From Megaustenia siamemsis (lineage: Eukaryota > Mollusca > Gastropoda > Stylommatophora > Ariophantidae), in the NCBI GenBank assembly GCA_032433765.1, contig JAVIAB010000047.1, positions 17,239,511 through 17,303,510 on the forward strand: a stretch of DNA of 64,000 bases. Direction: 5' to 3'. Within the stretch, counting starts at the first letter, position 1, and every line of letters starts with the position of its first letter. Of the stretch, positions 44,093 to 56,596 are shown in pieces. The notes beneath the pieces were generated by a model, which saw nothing but the letters and a program-made list of their open reading frames with translations, made no database searches and was not told where the DNA came from. The position numbers and the translations under genes are program-made.

Positions 44093-45430
44093 TTAGGGGA
44101 TCAATATCCCAATATTTGGTTTGTTTGTGTTGCAGTTTAGGGGATCAATGTCCCAATATTAGGTTTGTTTGTGTTGCATATTAGCGGATCAATGTCCCAA
44201 TATTTGGTTTGTTTGTGTTGCAGTTTAGGGGATCAATGTCCCAATATTTGGTTTGTTTGTGTTGCATATTAGCGGATCAATGTCCCAATATTTGGTTTGT
44301 TTGTGTTGCAGTTTAGGGGATCAATGTCCCAATATTTGGTTTCTTTGTGTTGCAGTTTAGGGGATCAATGTCCCAATATGTGGTTTGTTTGTGTTGCATA
44401 TTAGCGGATCAATGTCCCAATATTTGGTTTGTTTGTGTTGCAGTTTAGGGGATCAATGTCCCACTATTTGGTTTGTTTGTGTTGCAGTTTAGGGGATCAA
44501 TGTCCCAATATTTGATTTGTTTGTGTTGCAGTTTAGGGGATCAATGTCCCAATATTTGGTTTGTTTGTGTTGCATATTAGCGGATCAATGTCCCAATATT
44601 TGGTTTGTTTGTGTTGCAGTTTAGGGGATCAATGTCCCAATATTTGGTTTGTTTGTGTTGCAGTTTAGGGGATCAATGTCCCAATATTTGATTTGTTTGT
44701 GTTGCAGTTTAGGTGATCAATGTCCCAATATTTGGTTTGTTTGTGTTGCAGATTAGGTGATCAATGTTCCATTATTTGGTTTGTTTGTGTTGCAGTTTAG
44801 GGGATCAATGTCCCAATATTTGGTTTGCTTGTGTTGCAGTTTAGGGAACTAATGTCCCAATATTTGGTTTGTTTGTGTTGCATATTAGCGGATCAATGTC
44901 CCAATATTTGGTTTGTTTGTGTTGCAGTTTAGGGGATCAATGTCCCACTATTTGGTTTGTTTGTGTTGCAGTTTAGGGGATCAATGTCCCAATATTTGAT
45001 TTGTTTGTGTTGCAGTTTAGGGGATCAATGTCCCAATATTTGGTTTGTTTGTGTTGCATATTAGCGGATCAATGTCCCAATATTTGGTTTGTTTGTGTTG
45101 CAGTTTAGGGGATCAATGTCCCAATATTTGGTTTGTTTGTGTTGCAGTTTAGGGGATCAATGTCCCAATATTTGATTTGTTTGTGTTGCAGTTTAGGTGA
45201 TCAATGTCCCAATATTTGGTTTCTTTGTGTTGCAGATTAGGTGATCAATGTTCCATTATTTGGTTTGTTTGTGTTGCAGTTTAGGGGATCAATGTCCCAA
45301 TATTTGGTTTGCTTGTGTTGCAGTTTAGGGAACTAATGTCCCAATATTTGGTTTGTTTGTGTTGCAGTTTAGGGAACCAATATCCCAATATTTGGTTTGT
45401 TTGTGTTGCAGTTTAGGAGATCAATGCACT
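44093..45430 (+). repeat. 44-bp minisatellite, about 30 copies, with a higher-order repeat
   Basis: Unit tttaggggatcaatgtccca + atatttggtttgtttgtgtt + gcag, with a recurrent gcatattagcgg variant. Marker variants recur exactly 484 bp (11 units) apart: ccactatttg at 44461 and 44945, tcaatgttcc at 44761 and 45245, ttagggaact at 44841 and 45325. No ORF. Confidence 0.97.
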
Positions 45431-45521
45431 TAATGTTTGATTTACTTTGTTGCATCCTATTTCAATTGCAACTAAGAATCTACTTATGTTCTGAAGTCGG
45501 TTTTTGTGAGCCTAAATGCGA

Positions 45522-45850
45522 TTGGATGGAAACAAAAGATAACAAACGATAAAGTTTTAAAACAACTGAAAATAAAAAGAGAACTACTAAATACAATTAA
45601 GACAAGACAAATGAAATTTTTGGGGGCATGTTAAAAGACACAACAGCCTACTAAAAGTAATATTGGAAGGAAAAATACAAGGTAAAAGAGGCAAAGGCAG
45701 ACCAAGACTAACATGGACGAGTAACATCAAAAGATGGTCAAGTCAATCTATGACAGCCTGCACCATCAAAGCAAGAAACAGAGTAGAATGGTGGCGATCA
45801 ATGGTAGCCAACTTTCGTTGCGGAGACGTCACACGATGATGACGATGATG
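45522..45850 (+). mobile_element. LINE-C 3' end with target-site duplication
   Basis: Sense copy with aaaatacaaggtaaaagagg and a cgatgatgacgatgatg tail, flanked by aaatgcga (45514-45521, 45851-45858). Frames are broken. Confidence 0.85.
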
Positions 45851-45907
45851 AAATGCGACGATGTCGTAGCTTGCAGTAAACTGCGACAGAACTAAAACAC
45901 GCTCTTT

Positions 45908-45908
45908 C

Positions 45909-45962
<54 letters not shown>

Positions 45963-45963
45963 T
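45908..45963. repeat. (CT)n microsatellite
   Basis: About 27 CT dinucleotides. Confidence 0.95.
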
Positions 45964-45969
45964 ACGCGA

Positions 45970-46330
45970 GAAATAAAGAAAAATAAACGCCGGATGAACA
46001 CAGCGGTGTAAGACAATATATTTACACACTTAAATCTCTCATATATCGCCTATGTTTAAAATGAAAGCGCCATGCCGAATGGTGTGGTTCTGCTGCTCTC
46101 CCGGTTTCGTCTCCCATAAATTTAGCTCGGCGGCTGCCAAAGACGGGAGAAGGAAGCACAATGTTTGCACCGCTTGTATGCTCTTTATTCATCTTTATCT
46201 GCACTTATCTCGTCTAGTGGCGCTTTTCTTTTCAACACTCTTTGTGTTATTCTTCTTTCTATCTGTATGTATTTGTGCGTGTGTGCGTGTGCGCGCCCGT
46301 GTGTTTATGTGTGTGTGTGTATCTATATAT
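45970..46330. other. No recognised feature
   Basis: Contains a short GT-rich stretch near 46270-46320. ORFs running into the TA repeat have no supporting motif. Confidence 0.35.
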
Positions 46331-46347
46331 ATTATTTATGTACTGTG

Positions 46348-47872
<1,525 letters not shown>

Positions 47873-47890
47873 TATATATATATATATATA

Positions 47891-48038
47891 CCGATTTTTT
47901 TTTCTGGGAAAGCAAAGCAGCACAGGCGTAATACTGACCACATTACCCCCAAAATCATGTGCCGAGGTCTATAAAATTTATGGTCCCTAAGACCATATTC
48001 CCTTTACGTCACTTGCCGTATAGGGAGGCTCTTTACTT
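47891..48038 (+). mobile_element. SINE-1 3' half
   Basis: Starts at the T-rich middle (gatttttttttctgggaaag) next to the TA repeat and ends ggctctttacttg. The hairpin is mutated. Confidence 0.85.
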
Positions 48039-48039
48039 G

Positions 48040-48190
48040 TATCTATCTATTGACCTTTCGAGCCGTAGTCGATCCATAATGGCAGACCCTGATACTCTTT
48101 CTTTCAATCCTAGTAAATATCTTTTATCAAATCTCGCCATTTGTCTCCGTTTTGTGCAAGCAGCTCTATCTCATTGAGGGAGCTGATTCC
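48040..48190 (-). mobile_element. SINE-8 copy
   Basis: Antisense; tatctatctattgacctttc at the left is the GATA-type tail. The rest matches 20690-20780 in reverse. Confidence 0.65.
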
Positions 48191-48233
48191 TGCTGCTTTA
48201 CTTTACTTACTATATATATATATAAAGTACAAA

Positions 48234-48901
48234 AAAAGTAAAGAGCCCCCGTCACGCCAAGTGGCGTATAGGGAATATGGTGTTAGTGACCATAATCTGT
48301 ACAGAACTTCGGCACATAATTTTTGGGGTAATGTGGTCGGTATTACGCCCGTGCCGCTTTACTTTCCCAGACAAATTCCGGTACCCATTTGGTTGGTTGG
48401 TTGGTTGCGTTCGCCCGATGACTAAGGTATTCTAGAGTATCGTGGTAGACTAGAATATTCCTCTTCATCATCCGCCCTTACAAGGACGTAGTGGACGTGT
48501 CTGCGTTGTGTTGTGGTTTCCAGTATAACTGTTATATTTGCACCTTTCGGCTCAACACATCCGACTTCAGCACGACATTTTTGAGTACCGGGTTGTCTTC
48601 CCTCTTCGATCCCTGCACGCTTGGCCAGACTAGACAGGTTAGCCAGACTAGACAGGTTAGTCTGTTACTGGAGGCACCGCGGAGAGGTGGAGCAGGGTCT
48701 GGATGGGTTTGGTTCACCGATCCTGGCGCAAGCCCTCAGCTGTGGGTCGCTGACAACATCCAGCTTTGGTGCTGGGAGGCGCGCCTTCGCCTCCCGGTAC
48801 TCATTTAAGGCTGGGTGAACCCGGAACCCGTCGGTCAGGATCGAACCCGACCCCTTGTCTTTTGTAGTCCAGTTCACTAACCACTGAGCTATCGCGAGTC
48901 C
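48234..48901 (-). mobile_element. SINE-1 split by SINE-4
   Basis: SINE-1 3' part at 48234-48390 and tRNA-like head at 48794-48901. Target repeat ccggtacccattt/ccggtactcattt (48378-48390, 48794-48806) differs at one base. Confidence 0.93.
48391..48793 (+). mobile_element. SINE-4, uninterrupted copy
   Basis: About 403 bp, from ggttggttggttgcgttcgc to a 3' hairpin (ggaggcg...cgcctcc). It contains the shared module with ctgcgttgtgttgtggtttc and acacatccgacttcagcacg. It carries a small internal duplication (ccagactagacaggttag twice). No clear tRNA head. It supplies the empty site for the Sailor insertion. Confidence 0.85.
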
Positions 48902-49518
48902 CTACTATATATATAAATTATGAAAGACAGAGTACAAAATCGTTTTGCGCAATCATAGATTGGAGAGTGTTCTAAGTAATTACGCAATGAGGAATGTTCT
49001 AAACAATCACAGATTAGAGAATTTTCTCGGAAATTTCCAGTTGTGGAATATTTAAAACAAACGTTTTGAGTCATCACGAATTAGAGAATATTTTGAGTCA
49101 TCACGAATTAGAGAATATTTTGAGTCATCACGAATTAGAGAATATTTTGAGTCATCACGAATAAGAGAATATTTTTAGTCATCACGAATAAAAAAATATT
49201 TTGAGTCATCGCGAATAAGAGAATATTTTGAGTCATCACGAATAAGACAATATTTTGAGTCATCACGAATTAGAGAATATTTTGAGTCATCACGAATAAT
49301 ACAATATTTTAAGCCATCACAAATAAGAGAATATTTTGAGTCATCACGAATAAGAGAATATTTTGAGTCGTTACGAATAAGAGAATATTTTGAGCCATCA
49401 CGAATTAGAAAATATTTTTAGCCACAAAATACATGAGTACGTTCTGAGCCATCTCAAATAAGAGAGTATTCGGAGCCATCACAAATAAGAGAATATTTTG
49501 GGCCATCATGAATATGAA

Positions 49519-49777
49519 GGGAGCCGCGATAGCTCAGTGGTTAGTGAACTGGACCTCAAAGGACAAAGGGTAGGATTCGATCCCAACCGGCGGCTTCCTG
49601 GTTCACCCAGCCTTAAATGGGTACCGGATTTTTTTCTGGGAAAGTAAAGCAGCACGGGTGTAATACCGATCACTTTACCCCAAAAATCATGTGCTGAAGG
49701 TCTGTAAAATATAGGGTCACTAACACCATATTTCCCTACACGCCAATTGGCGTGACGGGGGTACTTTACTTTTTTTT
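49519..49777 (+). mobile_element. SINE-1, full length, inside the 27-bp array
   Basis: Intact A box tagctcagtgg and B box ttcgatccc. Perfect 14-bp flanking repeat atcatgaatatgaa (49505-49518, 49778-49791) drawn from the array. Confidence 0.95.
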
Positions 49778-50024
49778 ATCATGAATATGAAAGTATTTTG
49801 AACAATCACGAATTAGAGAATATTTAGAGCTATCACATGCATGTGTACGTTCTCTACCCTCACAAATAAGAGAGTATTTTTGAGCCATGACACATAAGAC
49901 AGAATTAAAAATCGTAAGTCTTACACGTTGTGGCGACTACTTTGAGCAAGCGGCCTTTATCCCTCTGGTCCTGTCGTGAGTCCCTCGACATAACCAGCCA
50001 TTGTAATATGTGTCATAGAGATAG

Positions 50025-50281
50025 TAAAAAAAAGTAAAGAACAACGTCCCGCCAAGCGGCGTATAAGGAATATCGCATTAGTGACCATAAATTTTACAGA
50101 CCTTCAGCACATGATTTTTGGGGTAATATGGTCGGTATTACGCCCGTGCCGCTTTACTTTCCCAGAAAAAAAATCCGGGGCCCATTTAAGGCTGGGTGAA
50201 CCCGGAAGCTGTCGGTTAGGATCGAAACCTACCTCTTGTCTTTTGAGTCCAGTTCACTAACCACTGAGCTATCGCGGCTCC
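50025..50281 (-). mobile_element. SINE-1 copy
   Basis: Antisense full copy, head at the right (ccactgagctatcgcggctc). Imperfect flanks tagagatagt/tagtgatagt. Confidence 0.9.
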
Positions 50282-50418
50282 CATCGTAGTGATAGTTTCA
50301 CATAAAATAATATTTTGAGCCATTACATTCATGAGTACGTTCAGAACCATCAGAAATAGGGGAGTAATTTGAGCCATCATATTTAGTAAAATATGGGAAA
50401 AAATGTTAATAAAACTAT

Positions 50419-51000
50419 CATCATCATGTGTATACCGGTTGGCGTAGGCTATCATGCCCTTCCACGATCTTCTATCTACAGTGTATCGTTATCAGTTCTG
50501 TTGTTGACTGTTTTCCATGCCATCATACCAAGCTATCAAGTATTTCTCTCTTTGTCGTCCACGATCTCTCTTTCCTTTTATTCTGCCAGTTGTAACCAAG
50601 ATTTCCAACTTTCCTCTTCTCATGATGTGCCCGAGAAAATGTTGATTGTTTCTTTCTGATGTGTGTTTTAGGAGCTCCCTTTTTGTGTTGGCCTATTTGA
50701 TAATTTCCTCATTTGTCTTTTTAGCTGTCCAGGGAACTTTCAATATTCTTCTGAGAAATCCCATCTCTGTGGCCTCTAATCGTCTTTTCATTTGTTTGTC
50801 TACTGTCCATGATTCGCTTCCATAGGTCAGATATGGTTCTACATCGATTTGTTGCATAACATTTTTTTTTTTCTGAAATGCTATTTTGGCTTGAGCTATT
50901 CAGCATTTTATTTCTGCGCTGCATCTCCCATCTGATGTTATTATTGTGCCCAAGTATTTGAAACGTTGCACTTGTTTTAGATTTGTCCTGTTTATTTTTT
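50419..51000 (-). mobile_element. LINE-B 3' portion
   Basis: Antisense with the tail at the left (catcatcatgtgtataccgg); encodes frameshifted LINE-B protein. Flanks aataaaactat/aattaaactat (50408-50418, 51001-51011) differ at one base. Confidence 0.85.
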
Positions 51001-51011
51001 AATTAAACTAT

Positions 51012-51344
51012 ACGCTTTTAAATAAAGACCTCGCCGCTCTGAATGATAGTCGTCCAGCTTGGTTAGCTATCCAATCAGAAAATAAAACTGGGACATTAGC
51101 TTATGACGTGTACGAACGATTTCAATGGAGATATGAAGCATTGAGTGGTGGGATTGTTCTGCGGGTGGGATATGACACAGCTGACCCAAACTGTCCAAAA
51201 GTATGTGGTTTGAAAACAATCAACGACTCATAGCTGATAGATTGCAAGTAAATAAGTGAACCACAGCTTACCAAGATTGTACCCACCTTACTACGATTGG
51301 TGTGAGGAGACAGAAAACTGGACTGGACAAGTTAATAGAGGAGG
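51012..51344. other. Mostly unrecognised; weak SINE-4 relative at the right
   Basis: 51205-51240 (caacgactcatagctgatag) resembles the 3' region of SINE-4-like copies at 10750 and 12370, antisense. Confidence 0.35.
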
Positions 51345-51570
51345 CCCAAACATGTCATGGAGATAAATATTAATAAATGACAGTTATTTTGGAGGGAAAC
51401 TTCAGAGGCGATAGATGAGAGAATCATTTGCAGGGGAAGTGCTATTTTTACAGCACTCGGAAAAAAAAACATAAATGTCACAATAGAAAAAATAGAATAA
51501 TAGACAGCCTGAAGCAGAATTGAACCCGTACTCCTCGACACAGCGCTCTGCCATAAGAAATAAACATCGT
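51345..51570 (-). mobile_element. SINE-6 copy
   Basis: ggagggaaacttcagaggcg, tttacagcactcgga and gaattgaacccgtactc match the copy at 43083. Confidence 0.7.
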
Positions 51571-51619
51571 GAACACACATGAGTTAAGACATCGCCAATG
51601 TTCGGTACTTTTTTTAGTA

Positions 51620-51805
51620 ACTTAGTTTGCCGTGTGCTCTAGCGTTTGTTTCTTGTGACAAGGTGCTGTATCGAGGTGAATGGGTTCGATCTTGATTTGA
51701 GATGTCTATTCTTCTTTGTTTTTTTTTTCTGTTGTTGGTTATTTGTGATTTTTTCCGAGTGTTGTAAACATACTTCTTCCCCTGAAATTGTTCGCTCAAA
51801 CATGT
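51620..51805 (+). mobile_element. SINE-6 copy, opposite orientation
   Basis: Sense: gacaaggtgctgtatcgagg (A-box region), atgggttcgatctt (B box), then tccgagtgttgtaaacatac. Head-to-head with the preceding copy. Confidence 0.7.
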
Positions 51806-51869
51806 TATGTTTGGCCAACATACGCAGATATCGTATATATTTTCTTCTTCTTAATCCGTTGAATTCGGT

Positions 51870-52165
51870 CGGAGCACAGGGCACTCACAAGAGATCTCCA
51901 CCCAATCTGGTCGGAGCATAGGGCACTTACAAGAGATCTCCATCCAATCTGGTCTGACCAGAGGGCACTTACAAGAGATCTCCATCCAATCTGGTCTGAC
52001 CATAGGGCACTTACAAGAGATCTCCATCCAATCTGGTCTGACCATAGGGCACTTACGAGAGATCTCCATCCAATCTGGTCTGACCATAGGGCACTTACAA
52101 GAGATCTCCACCCAATCTAATCGAAGCACAGAGTACTCACAAGAGATATCCCTCCACCCAATCCG
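51870..52165 (+). repeat. 42-bp minisatellite, about seven copies
   Basis: Unit gagatctccatccaatctgg + tctgaccatagggcacttac + aa. The minus-strand ORF with 14-residue repeat (VRPDWMEISCKCPM) is an artefact of the period. Confidence 0.93.
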
Positions 52166-52224
52166 GTCTAGAGCAAGCATGGGCAATTCTAGCCAGGATA
52201 TGTTAGCCCCTCTCATTTCATCAT

Positions 52225-54236
52225 GAATGGTCTGTTACCATGTCCCCAATGGTCTGTCACCATGTCCCCAATGGTCTGTCACCATGTCCTCAATTGTCTG
52301 TTACCATGCCCCCAATGGTCTGTCACCATGTCCCCAATAGTTTGTCACCATGTCCCCAATGGTCTGTCACCATGTCCCCAATGGTCTGTCACCATGTCCC
52401 CAATGGTTTGTCACCCTGTCCCCAATGGTTTGTCACCATGTCCCCAATGGTTTGTCACCATGTCCCCAATGGTCTGTCACCATGTCCCCAATGGTCTGTC
52501 ACCATGTCCCCAATGGTTTGTCACCATGTCCCCAATGGTCTGTCACCCTGTCCTCAATGGTCTGTCACCATGTCCCCAATGGTCTGTCACCATGTCCCCA
52601 ATGGTCTGTCACCATGTCCCCAATGGTCTGTCACCATGTCCCCAATGGTTTGTCACCATGTCCCCAATGGTTTGTCACCATGTCCCCAATGGTCTGTCAC
52701 CCTGTCCTCAATGGTCTGTCACCATGTCCCCAATGGTCTGTCACCATGTCCCCAATGGTCTGTCACCATGTCCCCAATGGTTTGTCACCCTGTCCCCAAT
52801 GGTTTGTCACCATGTCCCCAATGGTTTGTCACCATGTCCCCAATGGTCTGTCACCATGTCCCCAATGGTCTGTCACCATGTCCCCAATGGTTTGTCACCA
52901 TGTCCCCAATGGTCTGTCACCATGTCCTCAATGGTCTGTCACCATGTCCCCAATGGTCTGTCACCATGTCCCCAATGGTCTGTCACCATGTCCCCAATGG
53001 TCTGTCACCATGTCCCCAATGGTTTGTCACCATGTCCCCAATGGTCTGTCACCATGTCCCCAATGGTCTGTCACCATGTCCCCAATGGTCTGTCACCATG
53101 TCCCCAATGGTCTGTCACCATGTCCCCAATGGTCTGTCACCATGTCCCCAATGGTCTGTCACCCTGTCCCCAATGGTCTGTCACCCTGTCCTCAATGGTT
53201 TGTCACCATGTCCCCAATGGTCTGTCACCATGTCCCCAATGGTTTGTCACCATGTCCCCAATGGTCTGTCACCATGTCCTCAATGGTCTGTCACCATGTC
53301 CTCAATGGTCTGTCACCATGTCCTCAATGGTCTGTCACCCTGTCCTCAATGGTCTGTCACCCTGTCCCCAATGGTCTGTCACCATGTCCCCAATGGTTTG
53401 TCACCATGTCCCCAATGGTCTGTCACCATGTCCCCAATGGTTTGTCACCATGTCCCCAATGGTCTGTCACCATGTCCCCAATGGTTTGTCACCATGTCCC
53501 CAATGGTCTGTCACCATGTCCCCAATGGTCTGTCACCATGTCCTCAATGGTCTGTCACCCTGTCCCCAATGGTCTGTCACCCTGTCCTCAATGGTTTGTC
53601 ACCATGTCCTCAATGGTCTGTCACCATGTCCCCAATGGTTTGTCACCATGTCCCCAATGGTCTGTCACCATGTCCTCAATGGTCTGTCACCATGTCCCCA
53701 ATGGTCTGTCACCATGTCCCCAATGGTCTGTCACCATGTCCTCAATGGTCTGTCACCATGTCCTCAATGGTCTGTCACCATGTCCCCAATGGTCTGTCAC
53801 CATGTCCCCAATGGTCTGTCACCATGTCCCCAATGGTCTGTCACCATGTCCCCAATGGTCTGTCACCATGTCCTCAATGGTCTGTCACCATGTCCCCAAT
53901 GGTCTGTCACCATGTCCTCAATGGTCTGTCACCATGTCCCCAATGGTCTGTCACCATGTCCCCAATGGTCTGTCACCATGTCCCCAATGGTCTGTCACCA
54001 TGTCCCCAATGGTCTGTCACCATGTCCTCAATGGTCTGTCACCATGTCCTCAATGGTCTGTCACCATGTCCTCAATGGTCTGTCACCATGTCCCCAATGG
54101 TCTGTCACCATGTCCCCAATGGTCTGTCACCATGTCCCCAATGGTCTGTCACCATGTCCCCAATGGTCTGTCACCATGTCCTCAATGGTCTGTCACAATG
54201 TCCTCAATGGTCTGTCACCATGTCCCCAATGGTCTG
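52225..54236 (+). repeat. 22-bp minisatellite, about 91 copies
   Basis: Unit ggtctgtcaccatgtcccca + at. Differences are nearly all C/T at three positions (ggtttg, ccctgtcc, tcctcaat). The unit has no plus-strand stop in any frame, so three overlapping ORFs of 654-692 codons run through it with a 22-residue period. They are not credible genes: same repeat in all frames, starting within the array and ending just past it. Confidence 0.97.
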
Positions 54237-54329
54237 TCTTTTCTCCGTTTGCCAGGTGGGCCCATGTTAATGCTAGATGCAGATGTTCGTTTCATTCGTA
54301 GAAATGTGACCTAGCCTTTTCCATCGTCT

Positions 54330-54513
54330 TCTTTTCACTTCTCGATTAATGGCGTTAATACATGATCTTCTGACGACTTCTTTTGTGTTGATCCCAACGG
54401 ATGTTAAGAATCTACTTAAGACAGCGACCTTCAAATCCTCTTAGTCACCTTCCTATCTTATGGTTCATGCACCACGTTTCTGCTGTATATAAGAGTATGA
54501 ATCGCACATTTGT
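54330..54513 (-). mobile_element. Possible LINE fragment
   Basis: The minus frame has FILLYTAETWCMNHKIGR, resembling the ETW box downstream of reverse transcriptase in LINEs. Very short. Confidence 0.3.
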
Positions 54514-54524
54514 CTTGTCAATTC

Positions 54525-54867
54525 GTTGGACCGTTTGGTCTCGAGGCAAAACACCAGCCTCGAGACAGAGAGGTTCCGGGTTCAAATCCCGGCTGCACCA
54601 GTTGGGATTTTTATTTATGATTTCTCTCTGCGGCAACCACCCCTGGTCTCAGCAGCGAGGCCCGGCTTGAAACGTCAATTACTCATGGGCGGAAAAATAT
54701 GAGTACCTCCGAAGACTGAGTTACCTGTCTGTGCGGCGAGGGACCCCTGTGTACACGGCTGCCAGGAAAAAACGGATTAACACGCAAAATTCAGTCCCTA
54801 GTCTCTAGGGACTTTGTCAGAGGTAAAAGCTGGCAAACGCAAAAAAAAAAAAAAAAAAAAAAAAAAA
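54525..54867 (+). mobile_element. SINE-2, full length with poly(A) and target-site duplication
   Basis: Best SINE-2 copy: head with gggttcaaatcccgg B box, gcggcaaccacccctggtct, the shared 3' domain, and an A tail of about 27. Perfect 11-bp flanks cttgtcaattc (54514-54524, 54868-54878). The long A tail suggests a young insertion. Confidence 0.96.
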
Positions 54868-54900
54868 CTTGTCAATTCTAAGCTAAAGTTGAACTCCAAA

Positions 54901-55147
54901 GGGTGTCCGGTTAGCGCAACCGATAGGCGGTTGGCTTACCACGGCAACAGCCGGGGTTCGTACCCTGGCGAGGACACCTGGGTTTTACTAATTCCCTAAA
55001 AATTAGTACCTCTGAAGTCGGAGTAAATCTGCCTGCATGGCGAGGGGCATCCTGTAATGGGATAAAACAGACTTTACACGCAAAATTCAGTCCTACAAAA
55101 TTGAGTGGGTGGGACTTCGTCAGAGGTCAGAGCTGACGAAAACGAAC
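54901..55147 (+). mobile_element. SINE-5 with a well-preserved tRNA-like head
   Basis: Head about 54905-54978: gtgtcc at its start can pair with ggacac at its end, with T-arm ccggggttcgtaccctgg. The 3' part shares acacgcaaaattcagtcc and gggacttcgtcagagg with SINE-2. Perfect 10-bp flanks gaactccaaa (54891-54900, 55148-55157). Confidence 0.92.
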
Positions 55148-55157
55148 GAACTCCAAA

Positions 55158-55546
55158 TGTTGCTATATTTACTGAATCCCTGGGTTGGCACGCTTATTCT
55201 AGCAGAGATCTCATCTTTTTAATGTTCTTTTAATGGAGAACAGTTTAATGAGTAATTGTCGAATAAAAGTTTAAAGTTTATTACTCGCTTTAGTCTCGTG
55301 CGAAATTAGCTCAAAGCTCGTGAGCTTAACTGCTGCAACATGCGTTCTTTCGTTTCGGGTCATGGACGTCAGAACGTGTCTGCTTATTTCAAGGTCTGCA
55401 ACAAGGTTTGTATCTTACATTTGCTATGTTCAGCGTGAACACGACACATAGTTGTTTGCCACTGGTACTTTAGTTCATTTTACTATTTGCGCCTTTTCAG
55501 GAAGGTAAAAATAAACAAGCTTTATTAAACATTCAAAGAAGAAGTA
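55158..55546. other. No recognised feature
   Basis: Unique-looking sequence. Confidence 0.4.
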
Positions 55547-55772
55547 AAAGTAAAGTGCCCGTCACGACACGTGGTATATAGGGAATATGGTGTTAGTGAC
55601 CATAATTTTTACAGACCTTCGGCACATGATTTTTGGGGTAATGTGGTTGGTAAAAAAAAAATGTTCCACAAAAATCCGGTACCCATTTAAGGCTGGGCGA
55701 ACCCGGGAGCCGTTAATGAAGCCGACCTCTTGTCCTTTGTAGTCCGGTCGACTAACCACTGAGCTATCGCGG
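55547..55772 (-). mobile_element. SINE-1 copy with internal deletion
   Basis: Antisense; the cggtattacgcccgtgccgc segment is replaced by an A-run. The head is intact (ccactgagctatcgcgg). Confidence 0.88.
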
Positions 55773-56115
55773 ATTGATTAGAAGAGCATGTATTTAAATT
55801 TTTTAAAAATAACTTTGTGATTAAAAACTGAATAGTGCATGCCGGAAGTTCTCAGATTGATCAATCTTTGATTGTTCTTTTAGAACATTGTTCTACTAAA
55901 ATATCATTCATACATAAACATTAACGTTAGCTAAACATTTTTACGTTTTGTTTGTTTTGTTACGAATTGAAATAACTCTGTTAATTATAAGTTTTAATAA
56001 TGGTGAGGTAGAGGTGGGTGGAGGGCTGTACTAGGCTTAGAACATCTTCATCTATAAACGATGCAAATGTATAACTAAAACACCTTGATTAATGGATGCT
56101 TGCACATAATAAAAG
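55773..56115. other. No recognised feature
   Basis: AT-rich unique-looking sequence. Confidence 0.4.
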
Positions 56116-56117
56116 GA

Positions 56118-56460
56118 TTGAAAGGCAGGACTAAATCACAAATTTAGAACTACAGGAAAGTACCGGCCGGGTACGAGAAAACAAAGAGATACAACGAAGA
56201 CGGTGGTGCTGAAATGGACTACTGCGGAAGCCGACTGAGAGTATTAGCACGACAGGCCCTTTTTTGGAACCCTCAGGGGAATAGACAAAGAGAAAGAACA
56301 AAATATTCTTGAAGAAGACAGATGGAAGCAGAGATGATGGTGAAGACATGGAATGATCTTAAAATAATGACAAGAAACAGAACGACTTGGAAAGTGTTTG
56401 TTGCAGACCTATGCTCCACAGGGAGTTCAAAGGTAGAAGTAGAACTAAACTATCACTTTT
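56118..56460 (+). mobile_element. LINE-G 3' end
   Basis: Sense frame with [18 protein letters not shown], then a stop, then MEAEMMVKTWNDL and VFVADLCSTGS: the C-terminal end of a LINE ORF2. Counterpart at 31285-31565. Confidence 0.75.
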
Positions 56461-56596
56461 ATAGGAAAAAACAAACATCTGTGTAGAAAGTTATCAAAAA
56501 GTGTGTACGATAGTAACTCATACAACATGAAACTGTGATCTGATGCAATTGTAACCATTAGTGTGTAAGAATATTCTAATAAAGTTACATTCTACA

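Larger units (their letters stand above)
49055..50395 (+). repeat. 27-bp minisatellite, interrupted by two SINE-1 copies
   Basis: Unit gagtcatcacgaattagaga + atatttt, about 17 copies to 49518. Diverged units lie at 49790-49905 and 50300-50395 (gagccatca forms with atgagtacgttc). Confidence 0.9.

Noticed and set aside
52223..54314. Three overlapping ORFs of 654-692 codons as a secreted cysteine-rich repeat protein
   Set aside because: All three frames read the same 22-bp repeat; the ORFs begin in the array and end just past it.
54905..54978. Functional tRNA gene
   Set aside because: The tRNA-like fold is the head of SINE-5, followed by a SINE body and flanked by a target-site duplication around the whole element.
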